Assembly (NCBI GenBank): GCA_030452025.1
Contig: JAKDNC010000084.1
Coordinates: 1-9,796, forward strand
DNA length: 9,796 bases
DNA from: Nocardioides sp.
GTDB lineage: Bacteria; Actinomycetota; Actinomycetes; Propionibacteriales; Nocardioidaceae
Reading direction: 5' to 3'
Each line of letters begins with the position of its first letter. Positions within the stretch are counted from its first letter, which is position 1. This document shows positions 1 to 5,615 of the stretch, piece by piece. The notes under the pieces were generated by a model. It was given only the letters and a program-made list of their open reading frames with translations. It had not been told where the DNA came from and searched no databases. The position numbers and the translations under genes are program-made.

Positions 1-173
1 CCTCGGGGGCCGGGGGCCCGCTCGAGGAGTACGACGCGTGCGCCGGACCGGGCCGCCTCGAGGGCGGCGCAACCGCCGGCGATCCCGAAGCCGACCACCA
101 CCACGTCGAAGGCCTCGGTGTTCTCGTCCAGCTCGGTGGCGTCGATGACCTCGGGGAGTGTGGTTCCGTCCAT
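1..173 (-). CDS. FAD-dependent dehydrogenase (fumarate reductase / 3-ketosteroid dehydrogenase type), N-terminus only
   Basis: An open frame starts at the ATG at 173-171 and runs off the left edge, giving 57 residues. After an acidic leader of about 22 residues comes a Rossmann strand and dinucleotide-binding loop, FDVVVVGFGIAGGCAALEAA (GxGxxG), followed by the second strand ARVVLLERAPGP that ends in the acidic residue expected to hold the ribose of FAD. This is the FAD_binding_2 arrangement of fumarate reductase/succinate dehydrogenase flavoproteins and of ketosteroid delta-1-dehydrogenases. The substrate domain lies outside the window, so the substrate cannot be read. The operator-like site at 195-208 is the only hint towards steroid catabolism. 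The flavoprotein call is firm; a steroid substrate is inference. No Shine-Dalgarno sequence is visible, and a -10 box six bases upstream suggests leaderless translation. Confidence 0.8.
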   Translation of the reverse strand, partial: MDGTTLPEVIDATELDENTEAFDVVVVGFGIAGGCAALEAARSGARVVLLERAPGPR

Positions 174-179
174 GGTCAG

Positions 180-185
180 AGGCTA
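180..185 (-). promoter_or_regulatory. -10 box of a probable leaderless promoter for the FAD dehydrogenase
   Basis: On the minus strand TAGCCT fits the actinobacterial -10 pattern TAnnnT. It is followed by exactly six bases (CTGACC) and then the ATG at 173, so transcription would begin at or next to the start codon. No Shine-Dalgarno sequence is present, as expected for leaderless mRNA. The -35 region would fall near 203-208 (TGGAAC, a weak match), inside the operator-like palindrome. Confidence 0.5.
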
Positions 186-194
186 GGCGAAAAC

Positions 195-208
195 TAGAAC
201 AAGTTCCA
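195..208. promoter_or_regulatory. KstR-like operator (TetR-family steroid repressor site)
   Basis: The sequence TAGAACAAGTTCCA matches every fixed position of the published KstR consensus TnnAACnnGTTnnA. KstR is the TetR-family repressor of cholesterol/steroid catabolism genes in mycobacteria and rhodococci. The site lies about 28 bases upstream of the predicted transcription start of the FAD dehydrogenase, over its -35/spacer region, where a repressor would block polymerase. It sits between two divergent genes, so it could also affect the antiporter. The motif match is seen; the regulator and the regulation are inferred. Confidence 0.5.
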
Positions 209-218
209 TATTTATGGA
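205..218. repeat. AT-rich inverted repeat overlapping the KstR-like site
   Basis: TCCATA (205-210) and TATGGA (213-218) form a perfect 6-bp inverted repeat around a TT spacer. It overlaps the right end of the KstR-like site by four bases. This is the most AT-rich patch of the divergent intergenic region. It may be a second operator half or part of the antiporter promoter. Confidence 0.4.
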
Positions 219-247
219 CCGATAGGCTGAGCCGCAGATCCGCCATC

Positions 248-268
248 CGGCCCACGGCCCACGGCCCA
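248..268 (+). repeat. Tandem heptamer (CGGCCCA) x3 upstream of the antiporter start
   Basis: Three perfect contiguous copies of CGGCCCA occupy 248-254, 255-261 and 262-268. They end five bases before the GTG start at 274, where a Shine-Dalgarno sequence would normally sit. No purine-rich ribosome binding site is visible apart from the short AGCGAG just before the GTG. Confidence 0.7.
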
Positions 269-273
269 GCGAG

Positions 274-1803
274 GTGACCTTGTCGTTCGACGCCCACCAG
301 CTCGATCATTTTCTGCTGCTGGGTTCGCTCGTCACCTTCTTGGCCATTCTGGCCGTGCGGCTCTCGACGAGAGCCGGCCTCCCGTCGCTGATGATCTACC
401 TCCTGATGGGGGTCGTCCTGGGCGACGTCGGGGTCGGGATCGATTTCCACGACGCCGCGATGGCGCACGCCCTCGGGTTCGGAGCCCTCGTGCTGATCCT
501 CTCCGAGGGTGGTATCAGCACCAAGTGGAGCGAGATCCGGCCGCTGATCGGGCTGGGTTCCTCCCTGGCCACGATCGGCGTGACGGTCAGCGTCGCGCTG
601 ATGGCGGTGGGCGCACACTTCCTTCTCGGCCTGCCCTGGGAGTTGGCCATCCTGCTCGGCGCGGTCTGCTCACCGACCGATGCGGCGGCGGTGTTCTCCG
701 TGCTCCGGGTGGTGCCCCTGCCCCGTCGGATCACTGGCGCCCTCGAGGCCGAGTCCGGGCTCAACGACGCCCCGACCGTCGTCCTGGTCGTCCTGGTCTC
801 CAGCGGTGCCCTCGTCGAGGACTCCGTGGCCTCGATCGTCGCGACCATCGTCTTCGAGCTGGTGGTCGGTGTCCTGGTCGGTCTCGCCATCGGCTTCGGC
901 GGCGCATGGGTCATGCGCCGGGCCGCTCTCCCCTCGTCGGGTCTCTACCCCCTCTCCATCCTGTGCCTGACGATCGGTGCCTACGCCACCGGTTCGGCCA
1001 TCCACGCCTCCGGCTTCGCAGCCGTCTACGTCTCTGCCCTGGTCCTCGGTAACGCTGACCTGCCGCACAGAGCGGCCACCAAGTCGTTCGCCGAGGGGAT
1101 CGGCTGGATGGCCCAGATCGGGCTCTTCGTGATGCTCGGGCTGCTGCTTGCTCCGGAACGGATCTCCCTCGACGTCGTCGGGCTCGCCGTGGTCGCCGGC
1201 CTCCTGCTCACCTTCGTCGCCCGCCCGATCTCCGTGCTGATCAGCTCCGTCGTGATGCCGATGGGCTGGCGGGACCTCACCTTCATCTCGTGGGCGGGAC
1301 TGCGTGGAGCGGTGCCGATCGTCCTGACCACGATCCCGTTGGCTGCCGGCGTCGAGGATGCCGACCTGGTCTTCGACATCGTCTTCGTGATGGTGGTGAT
1401 CTACACCCTGCTCACCGGTCCGACCCTGCCGCTGATGGCCAGGTGGCTTGGCGTCGCCGAGACCTCCGAGCCGCGCGACCTCGAGGTCGAGGCGGCTCCA
1501 CTCGAACGGATCGCAGCCGACCTGCTCCAGATCACGATCAGCCCCGACTCCCGCATGCACGGCGTCGAGGTCGGCGAGCTCCGGCTCCCGCACGGGGTCT
1601 CGGTGGCGCTGGTCATCCGAGAGGGCGAGTCACGGGTGCCGGAGCGGCGTACGGTCCTGCGGCGCGGCGACGAGCTGCTGGTCGTCACGCCGCGCAAACT
1701 GCGGAACCGGACCGACCAGCGGCTGCGTGCGGTCTCCAGGGGCGGTCGCCTCGCCCAGTGGCTGGGGCGGGACCCCCAGCAGCCTCGGGAGGAGGTGGAG
1801 TAG
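274..1803 (+). CDS. Potassium/proton (CPA1, NhaP2/CvrA-type) antiporter with C-terminal RCK_C domain
   Basis: A 509-residue inner-membrane cation/proton exchanger. Residues 1 to about 395 form the Na_H_Exchanger domain with roughly 12 hydrophobic segments. Family signatures are visible: SPTDAAAVFSVLR at about 133-145 (unwound TD helix), ESGLNDAPTVV at about 160-170 carrying the Asn-Asp ion-binding pair, and a GLRGAVPIVL motif late in the domain. Residues from about 418 to 485 form a TrkA_C/RCK_C domain (LLQITISPDSRMHG ... RRGDELLVVTP). This domain order and length fit NhaP2/CvrA-type K+/H+ antiporters, which export potassium or sodium in exchange for protons; RCK_C domains usually gate in response to small ligands. 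The GTG start is chosen because the first helix follows directly and no better start exists. The Shine-Dalgarno sequence is weak and is preceded by a heptamer repeat. The gene converges on the LytR_C gene with nine bases between stops. Family is confident; the ion preferred is not readable. Confidence 0.9.
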   Translation: MTLSFDAHQLDHFLLLGSLVTFLAILAVRLSTRAGLPSLMIYLLMGVVLGDVGVGIDFHDAAMAHALGFGALVLILSEGGISTKWSEIRPLIGLGSSLATIGVTVSVALMAVGAHFLLGLPWELAILLGAVCSPTDAAAVFSVLRVVPLPRRITGALEAESGLNDAPTVVLVVLVSSGALVEDSVASIVATIVFELVVGVLVGLAIGFGGAWVMRRAALPSSGLYPLSILCLTIGAYATGSAIHASGFAAVYVSALVLGNADLPHRAATKSFAEGIGWMAQIGLFVMLGLLLAPERISLDVVGLAVVAGLLLTFVARPISVLISSVVMPMGWRDLTFISWAGLRGAVPIVLTTIPLAAGVEDADLVFDIVFVMVVIYTLLTGPTLPLMARWLGVAETSEPRDLEVEAAPLERIAADLLQITISPDSRMHGVEVGELRLPHGVSVALVIREGESRVPERRTVLRRGDELLVVTPRKLRNRTDQRLRAVSRGGRLAQWLGRDPQQPREEVE

Positions 1804-1820
1804 CGCTCTGCGCTACTCCA
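1796..1820. terminator. Bidirectional terminator-like hairpin containing both convergent stop codons
   Basis: An 11-bp perfect stem (arms 1796-1806 and 1810-1820) closes on a three-base TCT loop. The antiporter stop TAG (1801-1803) lies in the left arm. The LytR_C stop, read as TAG on the minus strand (1813-1815), lies in the right arm. The stem is symmetric, so it folds identically in both transcripts. There is no T-tract on either side, so it is an L-shaped or stem-only terminator at best; it might instead protect 3' ends. Confidence 0.65.
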
Positions 1821-2334
1821 GGGGCGGGCTGCAGATGGTGACGTCGGTGCCAGCCTTGACCGCCTTCGGTGCATTGGCGTTGAGCTTGTTGAACCCGTTG
1901 CCGAGCACGATGACGACTCCGGGGCCGAGCGTGTCCTTGTCCGGGACGATCTTGGTGCCGCGACCGAGCTGACGGCGGACCAGGCGTACGGCGGGGTCCT
2001 TGGCGTCGTCAGCCCAGATCTGTGCGGACCTGACCTTGGTGCCCTTGGGGGCGTTCCCGCTGTCCCCGCGACCGAAGCCGCGTTCGATGAGCTGGGTCAT
2101 GGTCTTGCTCGCGGCGCCCGAGGACGACCCGGCGTTGTAGACACTGACAGCCACGTCACCCACCCGCACCTTGTCGCCGGCGGAGAAGTCGCGGGCCTCG
2201 CAGGCTGGCTCCTCGGCCGCGGTCAGCTCCGGGAAGTCAGCGGTCACCGCCTTGAGGCCGAAGACCAGCCCGATCACGCAGAGCACGGCCAGCACACTGA
2301 GCGTCATGGTCGACGTCTTGCGCCGGTCGTCCAT
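1813..2334 (-). CDS. Membrane-anchored LytR C-terminal (LytR_C) domain protein
   Basis: A 173-residue protein. After a basic N-terminus (MDDRRKTS) there is one transmembrane helix at about 10-30, then an extracytoplasmic part. Residues from about 57 to 170 match the LytR_C domain: a VSVYNAG strand, a Gly/Ser-Ala turn with a helix (AASKTMTQLIERGF), and later a hydrophobic VVIVLGNGF strand. The domain is found C-terminal to LytR-CpsA-Psr enzymes and alone in many actinobacterial membrane proteins; it is thought to act at the cell envelope, but no reaction is assigned. Cys45 and Cys168 bracket the domain and could form a disulfide (inference). The ATG overlaps the upstream gene's stop as TGATG, so the two are translationally coupled. 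No catalytic LCP domain is present, so it is not a wall-polymer transferase by itself. Confidence 0.8.
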   Translation of the reverse strand: MDDRRKTSTMTLSVLAVLCVIGLVFGLKAVTADFPELTAAEEPACEARDFSAGDKVRVGDVAVSVYNAGSSSGAASKTMTQLIERGFGRGDSGNAPKGTKVRSAQIWADDAKDPAVRLVRRQLGRGTKIVPDKDTLGPGVVIVLGNGFNKLNANAPKAVKAGTDVTICSPPLE

Positions 2335-2630
2335 CAGCCCTCCATCACGTAGACACGGGCGTGGAGCACGTTGCGTTGCTGGAGTGCGGCGCGGAGAGCG
2401 CGATGCAGCCCGTCCTCCAGGTAGAGCTCCTGGCGCCAGAAGACGACGTGGGCGAACAGGTCGCCGTAGAAGGTGCCGTCCTCATCTAGGAGCGAGGCGA
2501 GTTGGAGGGTGTCCTTGGTGGTGATCAGCTCATCAAGGCGCACCTGACTCGGCGACACCTGGGCCCAGGACTTCGAGTTGAGCCCGTGGTCGGGATAGGG
2601 ACGGCCGTCCCCGACGCGCTTGAAGATCAC
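2334..2630 (-). CDS. Small conserved actinobacterial protein, often named 'VapB family antitoxin'
   Basis: A 98-residue soluble protein with a GTG start. It has a charged start (MIFKRVGDGRPYPDHGL), a middle VRLDELITTKDTL, and a strongly conserved-looking end with FYGDLFAHVVFWRQELYLEDG and LHRALRAALQQRNVLHARVYV. From memory, proteins of this type occur widely in actinobacteria beside a LytR_C gene and receive a 'type II toxin-antitoxin system VapB family' label in automated annotation. No PIN-domain VapC toxin is present here and no typical AbrB/RHH DNA-binding fold is recognisable, so the antitoxin label should not be trusted. The gene is coupled to the LytR_C gene by a one-base stop/start overlap and appears to have a leaderless promoter. 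Function unknown. Confidence 0.75.
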   Translation of the reverse strand: MIFKRVGDGRPYPDHGLNSKSWAQVSPSQVRLDELITTKDTLQLASLLDEDGTFYGDLFAHVVFWRQELYLEDGLHRALRAALQQRNVLHARVYVMEG

Positions 2631-2636
2631 GCCGCG

Positions 2637-2642
2637 ACTATA
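2637..2642 (-). promoter_or_regulatory. -10 box of a probable leaderless promoter for the VapB-like/LytR_C pair
   Basis: On the minus strand TATAGT is a near-consensus -10 hexamer. It is followed by exactly six bases (CGCGGC) and then the GTG at 2630, placing the transcription start on or beside the start codon. No Shine-Dalgarno sequence is present. No good -35 was seen, which is common for such promoters. Confidence 0.6.
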
Positions 2643-2656
2643 ACGAGGTGCCCTGA

Positions 2657-2680
2657 TGGCGGACGAAGTGGCGGACGAAC
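2657..2680. repeat. 12-bp tandem direct repeat in a divergent promoter region
   Basis: TGGCGGACGAAG (2657-2668) is followed directly by TGGCGGACGAAC (2669-2680), with 11 of 12 positions identical. It lies between the divergent VapB-like and LysE-family genes, upstream of both starts. It could be a pair of direct operator half-sites about one helical turn apart, or a chance duplication. Confidence 0.55.
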
Positions 2681-2704
2681 GTCGGTCCGGGGGAGAATCG
2701 CGAC

Positions 2705-3349
2705 ATGCCCGACACCGGACACCTGTTCGCCTTCACGATCGCCTCGCTCCTGTTCATCCAGGTGCCGGGGCCGAGCCTGCTGTTCACCATCGGGCGAGCG
2801 CTCACCGTGGGCCGCCGCGACGCCCTGCTCTCGGTGGTCGGCAACGCCCTCGGCTTGTTGGCCCAGGTCACTGCCGTCGCGCTCGGGATCGGCGCCCTGG
2901 TCTCGGCGTCGGCGACGGCCTACACCCTGCTCAAGCTGGTCGGCGCCCTCTATGTCATCCATCTCGGCATCCAGGCCATCCGGCACCGCAAGGACGCCCG
3001 ACTCGCGATGGAGGGACCGCTGGAGGCCAAGCCCGCCTCGACATGGAAGTCACTGCGGGTCGGGTTCCTCGTCGGATCCACCAATCCCAAGACGATCGTG
3101 TTCTTCGCCGCGTTCCTGCCGCAGTTCGCCTCCGGCGCCGCGCCGGGAGCCCCTCAGCTGCTCCTGCTCGGCCTGGTCTTCGGGATCCTCGCGGTCGCCT
3201 CCGACAGCTGCTGGGCGCTGGCTGCCGGAAGGGCCCGGGACTGGTTCGCCCGCGAGCCGAAGCGGCTCGACGGCCTCGGGGCTGCCGGTGGCGTGATGAT
3301 GGTCGGGCTCGGGGCGACCCTGGCGACCACTGGTGCGGCCAGTCACTGA
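2705..3349 (+). CDS. LysE/RhtB family amino-acid exporter
   Basis: A 214-residue integral membrane protein of normal family length with about six hydrophobic helices. The N-terminal signature QVPGPSLLFTIGRALTVGRR followed by a GNALGLL helix is the classic LysE/RhtB start (PGP in helix 1, then a basic turn). The mid-protein GSTNPKTIVFFAAFLPQF is the second family signature. Members export amino acids or derivatives (threonine, homoserine, lysine, others) by proton antiport; the substrate cannot be read from sequence. The ATG is preceded by GGGGGAG (2689-2695) with nine bases of spacing. No LysR-type regulator is adjacent. The stop lies inside the palindrome shared with the end of eccC. Confidence 0.9.
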   Translation: MPDTGHLFAFTIASLLFIQVPGPSLLFTIGRALTVGRRDALLSVVGNALGLLAQVTAVALGIGALVSASATAYTLLKLVGALYVIHLGIQAIRHRKDARLAMEGPLEAKPASTWKSLRVGFLVGSTNPKTIVFFAAFLPQFASGAAPGAPQLLLLGLVFGILAVASDSCWALAAGRARDWFAREPKRLDGLGAAGGVMMVGLGATLATTGAASH

Positions 3350-3359
3350 ACGCGTTCAG
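3346..3359. repeat. 14-bp perfect palindrome containing both stops of a convergent pair
   Basis: CTGAACGCGTTCAG is fully self-complementary. It holds the LysE-family stop TGA (3347-3349) on one strand and the eccC stop TGA (3358-3356) on the other. As RNA it could form a 5-bp stem with a CGCG loop, which is weak as a terminator and has no T-tract. The same sequence also resembles a regulator-type palindrome, but its position at two stop codons argues for a 3'-end role. Confidence 0.6.
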
Positions 3360-5368
3360 ACCGTCGGCTCGGTCCAGGCCAGCTGGACGACCTCGACTCC
3401 GCGATCACGGGTGATCAGTCGCCCACGCCCCGGTGGCGCCGGGACCGGACGCAGGTTGCCGAGCAGGCCTCCCTCGTCGGGGCTGCCGGAGAGCAACAGG
3501 CCGGGCATGGCCAAGTCGCGGATCGTCTGGATCAGCGGGTCGTACATCGCCCTCGACGCGCCACCGGAGCGGCGAGTGACGATGAGGTGCAACCCCACGT
3601 CCTTGGCCTGTGCCAGCAGCGGCACCAGGGCGTGCATCGGGGATCCGGCCTGAGTGGCGACCAGGTCGTAGTCGTCGACCAGGACGTAGGCATCCGCACC
3701 GGTCCACCACGAGCGGCTGCGCAGCTGGTCCGGGGTGACGTCGGGACCGGGTAGCCGGTTGGTGAGGTAGTCGGCCAGGTCCTTCATCGACGGTGTCGCC
3801 TGGGTGGCGCTGGTCAGGTAGTCGAGCTGGTATTCCTCCGGGATCTCGCCGAGCAGCGAGCGGCGGTAGTCGACCGCGATGATCTGGGCCTCCTTGGCGG
3901 AGCGGGTCCGCACGATCTCCTGCACGGCCAACCGCAACAGCGCGCTCTTGCCGGACTGCCCGTCGCCGAAGGCGAGAAAGTGCGGTTCGGTGTCCGGATC
4001 GAAGCCGACCGGACCCAGATCCAGCTCGTTGATCCCCAGCAGCAGCCGGCGGTCCTGCGCGATGTCGCCCGCCTGCTCGCGGACCTCGCCGAGGGTGATC
4101 GTGGACGGCAGCAGGCGCAGCTTGGGACCGCGTGGGCCCTTCCAGGCGGACTTGGTCCGCTCGATCAGGCCCTCGACACCGTCGCCGAGCGTGGAGGCCT
4201 CCGGGTCAGCGTCGATGCGGGGCAGCGCGGCAAGGAAGTGATGCTTGCCCGCGATGATGCCGCGGCCGGGTCGTCCGGTCGGGACCAGCTGGGCGAACTT
4301 GCGGTCGATCTCGGAGTCGAGAGGATCGCCGAGCCGCAGCTCGAGGCGGGTGCCGAAGATGTCACGCATCGACGCCCGGAAGTCGGCCCATCGGCCGCCC
4401 GCAACCAGCAGATGCATGCCGAAGGTGAGGCCGCGCTGGGCCAGCGCCTGCAGCTCCATCTCGAGGTCGTCGAAGTCCGAGCGCAGCGTGCTCCAGCCGT
4501 CGACGACGAGGAAGACGTCGCCCCACCCGTCGTCGGCCCGGCCTGCGGCGCGCCGGCTGCGGTAGGTCTCGATCGAGTCGATGCCGTTCGCCCGGAAATA
4601 TTCCTCGCGCCGGTCCACGACCCCCTTGATCTCGGCGACGATGCGGCGTACGACGTCGGGCTCGGACCGGCTGCCGATTCCGGCGACGTGGGGGAGTGAG
4701 GACATCGGTGCGAACGTCCCACCGCCGAAGTCGAGGATGAAGAACTGGCTCTCCAGCGGCGTGGTGGTCAGCGCCAGACTGGTCACCATCGTGCGGAGCA
4801 GCGTGCTCTTGCCGGTGCGTGGACCGCCGACCACGGATGCGTGCCCGCCGGCACCGGTCAGGCTGATCGTCATCGTGTCGCGGCGTTGCTCGCGGGGGCG
4901 GTCGACGATGCCGATCGGGATCGTCATGCTGCCCGTAGCGCGCCAGTGCGGCGAGGTCAGACCGAGCTCGGGGTGCTCGGTCAGGTCCGGCATCAGCTGG
5001 TCGAGGGTGTCAGGCACGTCGAGCGGCGGCAGCCACACCTGGTGGGCGGGGATGCCGTGTCCAATCATCCGGTCGACGGCGAGATCGAGCAGTGAGGCCT
5101 GTTCGCCCTGCGGCTCCGGCGTCACCTGTTGCTCGGGGATGTCGTCCTCGGAGTGGAGCGAGGCCACCTCGGCGATGGTGAACGGGAGGATGCCGCGCAG
5201 GTTGCCGCCCCCGTCGCGGCGTACCCGCTGGCGCCCGGAGGGCGGACCGGAGACGTAGGCGGCCTTGAATCGCACCAGCGTCGACTGGTCGGGCTTGAGG
5301 AACCCGAGTCCGGGGACGGCCGGCAACTCATAGGCGTCGGGCACGCCGAGGACGGTTCGCGACTCCAT
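3356..5368 (-). CDS. eccCb: EccC C-terminal part (end of ATPase 1, ATPase 2 and ATPase 3)
   Basis: The open frame after the second stop runs from 5515; its first ATG is at 5368 (MESRTVLGVPDAYELP), giving 670 residues. No Shine-Dalgarno sequence precedes that ATG. The 49 codons before it still encode highly conserved EccC sequence (IDLFAASGRLGRSLGLHLLL, ASQRLEEGRLRGL, SYRIGLRTFSA), so the ATG is a default start and not a genuine gene boundary. ATPase 2 has Walker A GGPRTGKS and a Walker B in which the catalytic Glu is replaced by Gly (VVDGW). ATPase 3 has GDGQSGKS and LVDDY. In characterised EccC proteins these two domains bind nucleotide tightly and the last one binds the Esx substrate tail, while hydrolysis is done by ATPase 1. 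Confidence 0.7.
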   Translation of the reverse strand: MESRTVLGVPDAYELPAVPGLGFLKPDQSTLVRFKAAYVSGPPSGRQRVRRDGGGNLRGILPFTIAEVASLHSEDDIPEQQVTPEPQGEQASLLDLAVDRMIGHGIPAHQVWLPPLDVPDTLDQLMPDLTEHPELGLTSPHWRATGSMTIPIGIVDRPREQRRDTMTISLTGAGGHASVVGGPRTGKSTLLRTMVTSLALTTTPLESQFFILDFGGGTFAPMSSLPHVAGIGSRSEPDVVRRIVAEIKGVVDRREEYFRANGIDSIETYRSRRAAGRADDGWGDVFLVVDGWSTLRSDFDDLEMELQALAQRGLTFGMHLLVAGGRWADFRASMRDIFGTRLELRLGDPLDSEIDRKFAQLVPTGRPGRGIIAGKHHFLAALPRIDADPEASTLGDGVEGLIERTKSAWKGPRGPKLRLLPSTITLGEVREQAGDIAQDRRLLLGINELDLGPVGFDPDTEPHFLAFGDGQSGKSALLRLAVQEIVRTRSAKEAQIIAVDYRRSLLGEIPEEYQLDYLTSATQATPSMKDLADYLTNRLPGPDVTPDQLRSRSWWTGADAYVLVDDYDLVATQAGSPMHALVPLLAQAKDVGLHLIVTRRSGGASRAMYDPLIQTIRDLAMPGLLLSGSPDEGGLLGNLRPVPAPPGRGRLITRDRGVEVVQLAWTEPTV

Positions 5369-5509
5369 GGCCGAGAAGGTGCGCAGGCCGATCCGGTAGG
5401 ACAGGTGCGACTCGAGCCCGCGCAGTCGGCCCTCCTCGAGACGCTGGCTGGCCAGGAGCAGGTGCAGACCCAGCGAACGGCCGAGGCGGCCGCTCGCGGC
5501 GAAGAGGTC

Positions 5510-5615
5510 GATGAATTAGGGCTTTGCAGTCAACATCTAGGCGAACTCGTCGACCCCCCTGAACAACGACGGCATCGGTTCCAGGGCAGCACCGTCGCCA
5601 CCAGCAGCGCGTGCC
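5510..5615 (-). other. Anomalous patch in eccC with two nonsense codons and atypical codons
   Basis: On the minus strand the codons from about 576 to 608 include GCA, GCT, GCT, GGT, GGT, GCT, GAA, TTG, AGG, GGG, TAG, TTG, ACT, GCA and TAA. The rest of the gene uses codons ending in G or C almost throughout. TAG lies at 5539-5537 and is followed at once by an ATG; TAA lies at 5518-5516. The short frame between them reads MLTAKP, which is the conserved family sequence, so the reading frame is undisturbed. Confidence 0.75.

Noticed and set aside
670..1593. Long minus-strand frame inside the antiporter gene rich in Asp, His and Gln
   Set aside because: Composition is typical of antisense translation of GC-rich membrane protein genes; the plus-strand product is unmistakable.
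2656..3414. Plus-strand Arg/Gly-rich frame overlapping the LysE-family gene
   Set aside because: Low-complexity shadow of a clear membrane protein, with no recognisable domain.
5513..5540. A reinitiation or programmed stop element (TAG followed immediately by ATG)
   Set aside because: The ATG frame ends after six codons at the TAA, and no structure, slippery site or binding site was seen nearby. Mutation or sequence error is simpler.
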